64,000 nucleotides of DNA from Croceicoccus pelagius (GTDB lineage Bacteria; Pseudomonadota; Alphaproteobacteria; Sphingomonadales; Sphingomonadaceae), in contig NZ_LYWY01000033.1 of the NCBI RefSeq assembly GCF_001661915.1, positions 48,501 through 112,500 of the forward strand, written 5' to 3'. The position numbers and the translations under genes are program-made. The notes under the pieces are model-generated. The model was not told the DNA's origin and ran no database searches. It worked only from the letters and a program-made list of their open reading frames with translations. The first letter of the stretch is position 1, and every line of letters starts with the position of its first letter. This document shows positions 43,990 to 51,609 of the stretch, piece after piece.

Positions 43990-44030
43990 TGCCCGGCTCA
44001 ATAAGGCTTTCTGCCTGAATGTGCCACTAA

Positions 44031-44795
44031 TTACCCGAACGGCGCGTGGAGCGAGCGGCCGTGCCGTTTCAGCCAGCGGTCGGCGACGGCGATGTCATGT
44101 TCGTAGATCGAGGCGAGGAAGGCGTGGAACGCGGGCGAGTGGTCGAAGTGGGCAAGGTGCGCGACCTCGTGCGCGACGACCGAGCGGCGCACGTGATCGG
44201 GCGCCATGACCAGTCGCCAATTCACGCGTATTGTCCCGCTGGTCGAGCACGAACCCCAGCGTCGTTGCGCGCGGCTCAACCGGATGTCGGGCGCGGCCAT
44301 GCCGGCAGCATCGCAGTAATAGGCGAGATCGGCCCGCATCAGGGCAATCGCCTCGGCCTCCAGCCAGCGTTGCACCCGGCGCGAGACATTGTCGGCAGGT
44401 CCGCCAAGCTGGAGCGCGTCGCCGACAATCGCAGGGCTGCGCGGCAGGTCGGGACGCCATGTCACGACAAGATCGCGGCCGCGGAACGACAGGGCAGAGC
44501 CTGCGCCGACCGTTTCCGGCTGCGGCACCTTGGCAAGCTGCGCGGTCAGCCAATCGATGCGCGATGCGGCAAAGACGCGGCCTTCGCCAAAGGGTGCCCA
44601 ACGCGGGATCGAGACGCGCGCCTCGCTGCCGTCGGGCGCAATCCGCAGGGTCAGGCGGCGTGCGGTCGGGTGGCGGCGGATGCGCAAGGTCAGCTCTCGG
44701 CCATCGCGCAGGGTGAGCGCCGACACGTCCTCGGTCGGTACGGCGGCCTTGCGTTTGAGGAAAGCCTCAAGCCCGCGCCGCGCCCTGTTGGTCAT
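44031..44795 (-). CDS. YgjP-type metallopeptidase (M48-like, DUF45)
   Basis: 254 residues with the zinc motif [20 protein letters not shown], that is HExxH with downstream His, and the DUF45 block [20 protein letters not shown]. This is a minimal predicted metallopeptidase of unknown substrate. It starts with ATG overlapping the stop of the UPF0260 gene by four bases. Confidence 0.9.
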   Translation of the reverse strand: MTNRARRGLEAFLKRKAAVPTEDVSALTLRDGRELTLRIRRHPTARRLTLRIAPDGSEARVSIPRWAPFGEGRVFAASRIDWLTAQLAKVPQPETVGAGSALSFRGRDLVVTWRPDLPRSPAIVGDALQLGGPADNVSRRVQRWLEAEAIALMRADLAYYCDAAGMAAPDIRLSRAQRRWGSCSTSGTIRVNWRLVMAPDHVRRSVVAHEVAHLAHFDHSPAFHAFLASIYEHDIAVADRWLKRHGRSLHAPFG

Positions 44796-45262
44796 TCCTC
44801 CTCATCCTCGACGCGAATCGCCTCAAAGCCCTCGATCTGGACATGGTCCTCGATTGCGTCGACCTCATCCTCGCTGATGACGCGGCCCGCGACCGAAATG
44901 CCGGCGCGTACCACGGCCTCGCGGTCCCCGCTGATGAGATAGTGCCAGTCGTAGAGAGGCTTGCCCTCTGCCCGGAGGCGATAGGCGCAGGTTTCGGGCA
45001 GCCACGGCAGCGTGCCCGCATTCTCGCGGGTCATCTGCTGGCAGTCGGGGACCTTGGCCTTGCGATTGGGATAGTCGGTGCAGCGCGCAGTGCAGGTGTC
45101 GAGCAGCGTGCACGACACGTCGGTGTCGTAGATCTCACCCGTGTCCGCGTCCTCGAGCTTCACCAGGCAGCACTGCCCGCACCCGTCGCACAGCGCTTCC
45201 CATTCGGTTTCGTCCAGCGTACCAAGCGGACGTTCCCAGAACGGGGGCGTCACTTCACCCAT
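44792..45262 (-). CDS. UPF0260 cysteine-rich protein (YcgN-like)
   Basis: 156 residues. Cys-rich clusters [34 protein letters not shown] and DCQQM are the family signature, suggesting a metal or Fe-S site. The tail [12 protein letters not shown] is conserved. It overlaps the SCO1 gene by 13 bases. Its function has not been established. Confidence 0.93.
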   Translation of the reverse strand: MGEVTPPFWERPLGTLDETEWEALCDGCGQCCLVKLEDADTGEIYDTDVSCTLLDTCTARCTDYPNRKAKVPDCQQMTRENAGTLPWLPETCAYRLRAEGKPLYDWHYLISGDREAVVRAGISVAGRVISEDEVDAIEDHVQIEGFEAIRVEDEEE

Positions 45263-45852
45263 TTCGCCAGTTCTTCGGCCACGGCAGGCCCGCCCATGTC
45301 GGTCGGCAGCAGGGCCACCGGTTCGCCTTCGGGGTCGAACAGCACGGTCTGGTTGGTGTGATTGACGAGATAGCCGCCGCCTTCGGACGGTTCGCCCTTT
45401 TCGTGATAGACGACGAATTTCTTGGCGGTTGCGTCGATGACGTCCTGCGTGCCGGTCAGGCCCACCATGCGCGGGTGGAAGTTGGCCGCGAATTCGCCGA
45501 CGACTTCGGGGGTGTCGCGTTCGGGGTCCACCGTGATGAAGATCGGCGTGACCTGCTTGCCAAGGTCGGGGTGCGCCTTTTCAAACGCGCTCAACCCCTG
45601 TCCGATGGCCGCGGCATCGACCGGGCAGACGTCGGGGCAGAAGGTATAGCCGAAATAAACGATGCGCCACTGGCCGTTAAAATCGGACCAGCTGACAGCC
45701 TGCCCGTCCTTGCCGACAAGCGTGAAGTCGCCGCCGATGGCCGCGCCTTCCAGCGGAGGTTCGATTTCGAGGGCGCTGCCGCCTTGCGGGCCGCAGCCGG
45801 CAAGCAGGGCTGCCGCGGCAAGCGGGAGGGCGCGAAGGAGCGAACGTGTCAT
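45250..45852 (-). CDS. SCO1/SenC-family copper-binding lipoprotein
   Basis: 200 residues. The lipobox is ALLAGC, and the thioredoxin-fold copper site [14 protein letters not shown] (CxxxC) with a distal His (HTNQTVLF) are intact. SCO proteins deliver copper to the CuA site of cytochrome c oxidase or act in redox sensing. The ATG 45852 gives a normal lipoprotein signal; ATGs at 45867 and 45882 would lengthen it. Confidence 0.92.
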   Translation of the reverse strand: MTRSLLRALPLAAAALLAGCGPQGGSALEIEPPLEGAAIGGDFTLVGKDGQAVSWSDFNGQWRIVYFGYTFCPDVCPVDAAAIGQGLSAFEKAHPDLGKQVTPIFITVDPERDTPEVVGEFAANFHPRMVGLTGTQDVIDATAKKFVVYHEKGEPSEGGGYLVNHTNQTVLFDPEGEPVALLPTDMGGPAVAEELAKWVK

Positions 45853-45951
45853 ATTGTATCGGGGCATGGCGGGGCGGTTCATGTCCTGCTAAGAGGCCGG
45901 ACGCAAGAGCCTTGGTTTGGATGGAACGCCGAACCGCAGGGGCTGGACACG

Positions 45952-46581
45952 ATGAAAGAGGGTCTTGAATTGTTTCGCACGATAATGCGGACCGCCGCAC
46001 TGGCCATGGCAGGCCTCGGCCTTGCCGTCGCCGCCCCGGCGCTCGCTCAGTTCTCCGATGGCTACAAGTTCCTGGAAGCGGTGAAGAAGCGCGACGGCGA
46101 CGCGGTGACGGAATACCTGTCCGAACCGGGTACGACGATCGTCAACACGCGCAACATCACGACCGGCGAAAGCGGTCTGCACATAGTGGTCGAACGCCGC
46201 GATCTCGTCTGGGTGAAGTTCCTGCTGCAGAAGGGCGCGAACCCCAACATCCGCGACAACAAGGGCGTGACCCCGCTCGAACTCGCCGCATCGCTGCGCT
46301 TCATCGAAGGGATGGAAGCGTTGGCCGAAGCGGGCGCGCAAGTGGACGAGACGAACTCGACCGGCGAAACGCCGTTGATGCTGGCCGCGCATCTACGCGA
46401 TGCCGACATGGCCAAGATCCTGCTGGAAAACGGGGCGAACCCCGACAAGGCGGACAATTCGGGCCGCAGCGCGCGCGACTATGCCGTGCGCGACGGGCGT
46501 AACAGCCCGGTCCTTGCCGCGATCGAGGCCGCGGACGGCGAAGGCACGGACGGGGGCACCTACGGCCCCGACATGCGTTAG
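45952..46581 (+). CDS. exported ankyrin-repeat protein
   Basis: 209 residues. Signal peptide ends AAPALAQ, then three to four ankyrin repeats (VWVKFLLQKGANPNIRDNKG and GETPLMLAAHLRDADMAKIL followed by LENGANPDKADNSGRSARDY). Located before coq9 with a six-base gap after its stop, so probably co-transcribed. Partner is unknown. Similar small ankyrin proteins of the periplasm are seen in sphingomonads. Confidence 0.85.
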   Translation: MKEGLELFRTIMRTAALAMAGLGLAVAAPALAQFSDGYKFLEAVKKRDGDAVTEYLSEPGTTIVNTRNITTGESGLHIVVERRDLVWVKFLLQKGANPNIRDNKGVTPLELAASLRFIEGMEALAEAGAQVDETNSTGETPLMLAAHLRDADMAKILLENGANPDKADNSGRSARDYAVRDGRNSPVLAAIEAADGEGTDGGTYGPDMR

Positions 46582-46587
46582 GCCCTT

Positions 46588-47253
46588 ATGGACAAGCCCG
46601 AATATGCATCGATGACGCTCGACGAAATGGCGCAGGCGCTGGCTCCGGCCGTTGCCGATGCCGCCATTTTCGACGGCTGGACCGACAAGGCGGTGGCCTC
46701 TGCCGCCGAGTTCGAGGGGCTGGACCCCGATGTCGCGCGCCTCGCCTATCCCGGCGGCGCGATGGACATGATCGAGGCGTGGATTTCGGCGACCGACCGC
46801 GCCATGGCCGAAGCGCTTCCGGCCGAAATGATCCGGCAGATGGGCTTTTCGCAGCGCATCCGCTCGCTCGTCGTCTTCCGCATCGAACAGGCCGCGAAAA
46901 AGCGAGAGGCGCTGCGCCGCGCGCTCGTCGTCATGGCGATGCCGCAAAACGCAGTGCGCACCGCAAAGCTGAGCTGGCGAACGGCAGACCTGATGTGGCG
47001 CATGGCGGGCGATACCGCGACCGACTTCAACCACTATTCCAAACGCGCGATCCTCGCCTCGATCTATGCCGCGACTCTCGCGGTGCTGGTCGATGACGGC
47101 AGCGCGAACCAGGCGGAGACTTACGCTTTTCTCGACCGGCGGCTGCAGGACGTGGCCCGCTTCGGCAAGGCCAAGGCGAAGTTCACTGGCGCGGACCGCG
47201 AGCATTTCAGCCTTGCGCGCCTGATGGGGCGCCTGCGCTATCCCGCCCGCTGA
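46588..47253 (+). CDS. coq9: COQ9-family ubiquinone biosynthesis protein
   Basis: 221 residues of mostly helical sequence with the family core AWISATDRAMAEALPAEMI and LRYPAR-type C-terminus; the pattern TADLMWRMAGDTATDFNHYSKRA is characteristic of COQ9. COQ9 presents ubiquinone intermediates to a hydroxylase. Alphaproteobacterial homologues are the closest bacterial ones. Followed by the feo promoter region. Confidence 0.85.
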   Translation: MDKPEYASMTLDEMAQALAPAVADAAIFDGWTDKAVASAAEFEGLDPDVARLAYPGGAMDMIEAWISATDRAMAEALPAEMIRQMGFSQRIRSLVVFRIEQAAKKREALRRALVVMAMPQNAVRTAKLSWRTADLMWRMAGDTATDFNHYSKRAILASIYAATLAVLVDDGSANQAETYAFLDRRLQDVARFGKAKAKFTGADREHFSLARLMGRLRYPAR

Positions 47254-47273
47254 GGCGAATTTGATTCAGGTCA

Positions 47274-47297
47274 ATTATTGAGAATGAGTTGCAAAGT
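47274..47297 (+). promoter_or_regulatory. Fur-like box upstream of feoAB
   Basis: TGAGAAT-G-AGTTGCA (47279-47293) fits 10 of 14 positions of the 7-1-7 Fur consensus, within an AT-rich 24-base stretch 31 bases before feoA. This is the only AT-rich spot in the neighbourhood. Confidence 0.55.
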
Positions 47298-47327
47298 CGT
47301 CTGACTTGTGCGACCCGCCCGATTCTC

Positions 47328-47636
47328 ATGACTGCAAAATCCGAGATGTCGCTGGCCGACAGGCCACTTGGAAACGCCCTCCGCGTCGTCGCGGTCGACT
47401 GGGCCGTGCTTGACGAGGGCGAGGCCCGCCGCCTGCGCGCGCTCGGCATCGATAGCGGGGCGGTGCTCAAGATCGCCCATCGCGGAATCTTTTCGGGCCG
47501 CGATCCCATCGCCGTCGAAATCGGCCGCATGACCGTAGCCCTGCGCCGCGCCCACGCGCTGGCCATCAAGGTAGAGGACGCGCCCGACGAAGGCGTGCAC
47601 GCGGCTGGCCATTCGGCATCGGAGTATGTGAAGTGA
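47328..47636 (+). CDS. feoA: ferrous iron transport protein A
   Basis: 102 residues with the FeoA SH3-like domain: RRLRALGIDSGAVLKIAHRG and DPIAVEIGRMTVALRRAHA. It is a cytoplasmic accessory of FeoB. Start ATG 47328 or 47346 are both possible; no clear Shine-Dalgarno. Its stop overlaps the feoB GTG (GTGA). Confidence 0.88.
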   Translation: MTAKSEMSLADRPLGNALRVVAVDWAVLDEGEARRLRALGIDSGAVLKIAHRGIFSGRDPIAVEIGRMTVALRRAHALAIKVEDAPDEGVHAAGHSASEYVK

Positions 47637-49483
47637 GCCGCGCCCCCCGCACCATCGCGCTTGTCGGCAACCCCAATGCAGGGAAAAGTGCGCTGTTCAA
47701 CGCGCTCACCGGTGCCCGTCAGAAGATCGCGAACTATCCCGGCGTGACGGTGGAACGCAAGGCAGGGCGGATGACCTTTGCCAGCGGTGAGCCGGCAGAA
47801 CTGGTCGACCTTCCCGGTTCCTATTCGTTCGAACCGTCGAGCCCTGACGAGGCGGTGACCCGCGATGTCGTGATGGGCCGCCAGGAAGGCCAGCGCCGTC
47901 CCGACGCGCTGATCGTCGTGGTCGATGCCAACAATCTCGAACAGCATCTCGTCTTCGCGCAGGAAGTCATTGCGCTTGGCATGCCGACGGTCGTCGCGCT
48001 CAACATGCTGGACCTTGCTGCGCGCGACGGGCTGGTGCTCGATCCCAAGGCGCTGGAAGAATCGCTTGGCGTGCCGGTGATCGAGACTGTGGCCGTGCGC
48101 CGCAAGGGGCTCACCGAACTCACCGCCGAAGTCGCTAAAGTGACCGAACAGGGCGCGCACGAACCGACCCTGCCCACCCATGTCGACATGGTCGAACGCC
48201 GCGTCAGCGCGCGGGCCATGGCCAAGGGCGCGATCATTTCGGAAACGAAACAGCGCCGGTTGCACCGCGGGTTGGACAAGGTTCTGTTGAATCCGTGGGT
48301 CGGCCCGGTCATCCTTTTCGCGCTGCTGTTCATCGTTTTCCAGGCAGTTTTCGCATGGGCGACGCCCTTTGCCGATGCGCTCGAAGCCGTCGTCGGGCTC
48401 GTGTCCGACGCGGTCGTCGCGAACTTCCCGGCCGGTCTCCTTCGCGACGCGGTGACGGAAGGTCTTCTTGCCGGTGTCGGCTCCGTCGTCGTGTTCCTGC
48501 CGCAGATCATCATCCTGTTCTTCTTCATCCTTGTGATGGAGGCGACCGGGTACATGGCGCGCGCGGCCTATCTTATGGACCGGCTGATGGCTTTCGTCGG
48601 CCTGTCCGGCCGCAGCTTCATTCCGCTGCTGTCCAGCTTCGCCTGCGCCATTCCCGGCATCATGGCGACGCGTTCGATTACCGATCCCAAGGACCGGCTG
48701 ACCACGATCCTGATTGCGCCGCTCATGACCTGTTCGGCGCGCTTGCCGGTCTATGCCGTCATCATCGCCGCCTTCATTCCTGCCCGTTCGGTCGGGCCGG
48801 GCATCGGGCTTCAGGGGCTGGTGCTTCTCGCGCTCTACGTTGCGGGTATCGTCGGCGCGATGCTGGTTGCCTTTGTCCTTCGTCGCAGCGTGACGGAAGG
48901 GGGCGTTTCCGGCTTCATCATGGAACTGCCGCGTTACCAGGTGCCACGCGTGCGCGACGTCGCCATCGGTCTGTGGCAGCGCGGCTACATCTTCCTGCGT
49001 CGTGCGGGTACGATCATCTTCAGCGTCACGATCATCCTGTGGCTGTTGTTGTCGTTCCCGCAGGCTGAGCCGGGCGAGAACCAGGTCGATGCCTCCATCG
49101 CGGGCCAGCTTGCCAATGGCCTTGCCGTGGTGGTGGAACCCATCGGCTTCAATCGCGACATGGCCCTCTCGCTCATCCCCGCGATGGCCGCGCGCGAAGT
49201 CGCCGTGTCCTCGCTGGCTACGACTTACGCGGTGGCAAGCGACGACGAGGACGAGACCGCGGAGGCACTGGGCCCGCGCCTCGTCGCAGACTGGACTCTG
49301 CCGATGGCGCTGTCCTTCCTCGCCTGGTTCGTCTTCGCCCCGCAGTGCCTCTCCACCATCGCCGTCGCCCGGCGCGAGACGAACGGCTGGAAGTGGCCGA
49401 TCGTCATGCTCACCTACCTGTTCGTGCTTGCCTACATCGCGGCTGGCGCGACCTTCTGGATAGCGACCGCCGCCGGGCTGTAG
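47633..49483 (+). CDS. feoB: ferrous iron transport protein B
   Basis: 616 residues, shorter than the 773 of E. coli FeoB but usual in this group. The G-protein domain has GNPNAGKSALFN (G1), DLPGSYSF (G3) and LNMLD (G4); the membrane part has two Gate domains (MARAAYLMDRLMAFVGLSGR and PLMTCSARLPVYAVIIAAFI). It imports ferrous iron under GTP control. Coupled to feoA; predicted Fur regulation. Confidence 0.95.
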   Translation: MSRAPRTIALVGNPNAGKSALFNALTGARQKIANYPGVTVERKAGRMTFASGEPAELVDLPGSYSFEPSSPDEAVTRDVVMGRQEGQRRPDALIVVVDANNLEQHLVFAQEVIALGMPTVVALNMLDLAARDGLVLDPKALEESLGVPVIETVAVRRKGLTELTAEVAKVTEQGAHEPTLPTHVDMVERRVSARAMAKGAIISETKQRRLHRGLDKVLLNPWVGPVILFALLFIVFQAVFAWATPFADALEAVVGLVSDAVVANFPAGLLRDAVTEGLLAGVGSVVVFLPQIIILFFFILVMEATGYMARAAYLMDRLMAFVGLSGRSFIPLLSSFACAIPGIMATRSITDPKDRLTTILIAPLMTCSARLPVYAVIIAAFIPARSVGPGIGLQGLVLLALYVAGIVGAMLVAFVLRRSVTEGGVSGFIMELPRYQVPRVRDVAIGLWQRGYIFLRRAGTIIFSVTIILWLLLSFPQAEPGENQVDASIAGQLANGLAVVVEPIGFNRDMALSLIPAMAAREVAVSSLATTYAVASDDEDETAEALGPRLVADWTLPMALSFLAWFVFAPQCLSTIAVARRETNGWKWPIVMLTYLFVLAYIAAGATFWIATAAGL

Positions 49484-49529
49484 CGCGCGCACGACTGTCG
49501 ATAAGCCCGCACAATCCGCCCCGTCGCCA

Positions 49530-49559
49530 TTGGCGCGGGCGCGGGGGCAGTCCTATATC
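49530..49559 (+). promoter_or_regulatory. promoter of ssb
   Basis: TTGGCG (49530-49535), 18-base G-rich spacer, TATATC (49554-49559), about 75 bases before ssb. Its G-rich spacer resembles the rpoBC promoter. Confidence 0.5.
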
Positions 49560-49633
49560 CGTTTCCGCAGAATCACCTTCCGGGCGCAGCCAGTCGTTGC
49601 GTGCGCCCTCAATCCATCCAAGGCGGAGAGAAC

Positions 49634-50188
49634 ATGGCGGGCTCACTCAACAAGGTCATGCTGATCGGCAACCTCGGCGCGGACCCCGAAATCCGCAGCT
49701 TCCAGAACGGCGGCAAGGTCGCGAACCTGCGCATCGCGACGAGCGAGACGTGGAAGGACCGCAACACCGGCGAACGCCAGGAACGGACCGAGTGGCACAC
49801 CGTCGCGATCTTCTCCGAAGGTCTGGTCGGCGTGGTCGAACGCTTCCTGCGCAAAGGTTCGAAGGTCTACATCGAAGGCCAGCTGCAGACCCGCAAGTGG
49901 CAGGATCAGCAGGGCAACGACCGTTACAGCACCGAAGTCGTGCTGCGCGGCATGAACGGCACGCTCACCATGCTCGACGGTGCGTCGGGCGGCGCAGGCG
50001 GAGGCAACCGCGGCGGAGGTGATTGGGGTGGCTCCTCAGGCGGTGGCTCCGGCGGCGGCTGGAACCAGGGTGGCGGCTCGTCGGGCGGCTCCTCGGGTGG
50101 CGGCTGGAACCAGGGCGGCGGTTCGAAGGGTGGCTCCGGCGGCTCGGGCGGCGGCTACGACGATCTCGACGACGATATTCCGTTCTGA
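49634..50188 (+). CDS. ssb: single-stranded DNA-binding protein
   Basis: 184 residues. OB fold: [38 protein letters not shown] and [20 protein letters not shown]. The tail is Gly/Ser-rich with two [10 protein letters not shown] units and ends in the protein-interaction tip DDDIPF. Start ATG 49634 with GGAGAG upstream. Confidence 0.98.
   Translation: MAGSLNKVMLIGNLGADPEIRSFQNGGKVANLRIATSETWKDRNTGERQERTEWHTVAIFSEGLVGVVERFLRKGSKVYIEGQLQTRKWQDQQGNDRYSTEVVLRGMNGTLTMLDGASGGAGGGNRGGGDWGGSSGGGSGGGWNQGGGSSGGSSGGGWNQGGGSKGGSGGSGGGYDDLDDDIPF
50054..50115 (+). repeat. direct repeat inside the ssb Gly-rich tail
   Basis: The 17-base unit GGCGGCTGGAACCAGGG occurs at 50054-50070 and 50099-50115, 45 bases apart (15 codons), in frame. 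Confidence 0.85.
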
Positions 50189-50209
50189 TCGCGGATTTTC
50201 CAATCGTAA

Positions 50210-51010
50210 ATGACTGACGGCATCGTCCAACTCGGGCCGATCGCGCTGGCGGCGGACCGGCTTCTGGCGGTGGCCCTCATGCTCGCTTTCCTGTTCGCGA
50301 TGGACAGGATTGCGGTGCGTTCGGGCCGGACCGATGCGAAAGCGCTGGGTGCCACCTTGCTGGTGGCCATCGTCGCGGCACGCGCGGCCTATGTGGCCAA
50401 GCATTGGACGGCATTTTCCTACGACTATCTCGACACCATCGCGATCTGGCAGGGCGGCTTCGTCGCATGGGCCGGTTTCGTCGCGGCGGCGCTGTTTCTC
50501 GGCTGGCGGCTGCGCAAGGGGCGGGCGCTGATCTTGGCCGAGGCGGCGCTGGCCCTATGCGCTCTCGTGTGGTTCGCGGGCGCCGCGGCACTGAAGCCTG
50601 CGCCTTATCCGATGCCGGACCTGCCCGCGCTGACGACGCTGGAGGGCGAGCCGTTCGATACCGCCTCGCTGAAGGGGCGGCCCTACGTCGTGAACGTCTG
50701 GGCCATCTGGTGCGCGCCCTGTCGCCGCGAACTGCCCATGCTGACCGACGAAGCAGCCCGCAGCGACATACCGGTGCTTTTGGCGAACCAGCGCGAGGAC
50801 GCCGAATCGATCATGCTATATTTTGACGACGCGGGCTTCCTGCCCAGCGGTGTCGTTCTCGACGAAGAAGGCGTTCTTGGCCGCGATCTTGGCAACGGTA
50901 CGATCCCGACGACGGTTTTCGTCGATGCCTCGGGAAAAGTGGTGACAACACACGTCGGCGAAATCTCGCGAGCCGGCTTCCGCGAAGAAGTTGCCGGGAT
51001 CAGCGAATAG
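50210..51010 (+). CDS. fusion of Lgt-like membrane segment and TlpA-type thioredoxin
   Basis: 266 residues. Residues 1-125 form about four helices with Lgt-like motifs (AARAAYVAKHW, then IWQGGFVAWAGF). Residues 126-266 are a thioredoxin-like domain with redox motif VWAIWCAPCRRE and cis-Pro GTIPTTVFVD. Only part of the Lgt core is kept, so diacylglyceryl transfer is unlikely; it probably anchors a periplasmic thiol-disulfide reductase. Start ATG 50210 lies 21 bases after ssb. Confidence 0.86.
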   Translation: MTDGIVQLGPIALAADRLLAVALMLAFLFAMDRIAVRSGRTDAKALGATLLVAIVAARAAYVAKHWTAFSYDYLDTIAIWQGGFVAWAGFVAAALFLGWRLRKGRALILAEAALALCALVWFAGAAALKPAPYPMPDLPALTTLEGEPFDTASLKGRPYVVNVWAIWCAPCRRELPMLTDEAARSDIPVLLANQREDAESIMLYFDDAGFLPSGVVLDEEGVLGRDLGNGTIPTTVFVDASGKVVTTHVGEISRAGFREEVAGISE

Positions 51011-51014
51011 CGGC

Positions 51015-51488
51015 CTAGTCGCCTGCTTCGACGATCGTTTCCATCACCACGAAGGATGACGTGCTCGACACGTTGGGCAGGGTGGATATCCGTTCGCCCA
51101 GAACCTGCCGGTAGCTGGCGATGTCGGCGGTTCTCACTTTCAGCAGGAAGTCGAAGTTGCCCGCGATCATATGGCACTCCTCCACCTCCTGAACCTCCAG
51201 CACGGCTTTGCGGAATTCGCGCATCGACTTGTCGCCGGTGTCGAGCAGCTTCACTTCGGCAAAGGCGATCTGGCCAAGGCCCAACTTCACCGGGTCGATC
51301 ACCGCGCGGAAGCCGCGTATGTACCCTTCGTCCATCAGCCGCTTCATGCGCAGCTGGCACGGCGTCTTGGACAGACCGACACGGCGCGCGAGTTCGGTCA
51401 CGGTGAGCCGCCCGTCCGTGCGCAATTCTTCGATGATCCGACGGTCCAGTCGGTCGATCGGACCTTGGCTTTCGGGATATTTAGGCAT
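51015..51488 (-). CDS. putR: Lrp/AsnC-family activator of proline use (PutR-like)
   Basis: 157 residues. Helix-turn-helix LTVTELARRVGLSKTPCQLR and the RAM effector domain (AFAEVKLLDTG, CHMIAGNFDFLLKVRTAD). It is divergent from putA with a 120-base gap. In alphaproteobacteria PutR of this type activates putA with proline. Symbol by context. Confidence 0.88.
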   Translation of the reverse strand: MPKYPESQGPIDRLDRRIIEELRTDGRLTVTELARRVGLSKTPCQLRMKRLMDEGYIRGFRAVIDPVKLGLGQIAFAEVKLLDTGDKSMREFRKAVLEVQEVEECHMIAGNFDFLLKVRTADIASYRQVLGERISTLPNVSSTSSFVVMETIVEAGD

Positions 51489-51524
51489 TTCGATCAGTTA
51501 GTCCCGTGAAGAAAGGTACGAACC

Positions 51525-51598
51525 GGCATGCGATATGCCACTCTTTGGTGCCTTTTCCTATCTGCTCGGTGATACCTTGCAGCATCACACTGACCGAG
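51525..51598 (+). promoter_or_regulatory. putR-putA intergenic control region
   Basis: GGCAT-N5-ATGCC (51525-51539) is a 15-bp inverted repeat of the length expected for Lrp sites. Nearer putA a nested hairpin (CTCGGT 51565-51570 with ACCGAG 51593-51598, inner GTGAT/ATCAC) reaches to the ribosome-binding site GAGAAGG. Confidence 0.4.
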
Positions 51599-51609
51599 AA
51601 GGCCCGCCC

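Noticed and set aside
43526..44030. FMN riboswitch upstream of ribD
   Set aside because: ribD is inside an operon and I see none of the conserved RFN stems.
47207..49492. Minus-strand frame of about 760 codons across feoAB
   Set aside because: Opposite well-recognised genes; sequence is low-complexity Arg/Asp/Gly typical of antisense reading.
51535..51609. Upstream ATG start for putA
   Set aside because: Would add 25 residues without family resemblance; GTG 51610 has a good ribosome-binding site.
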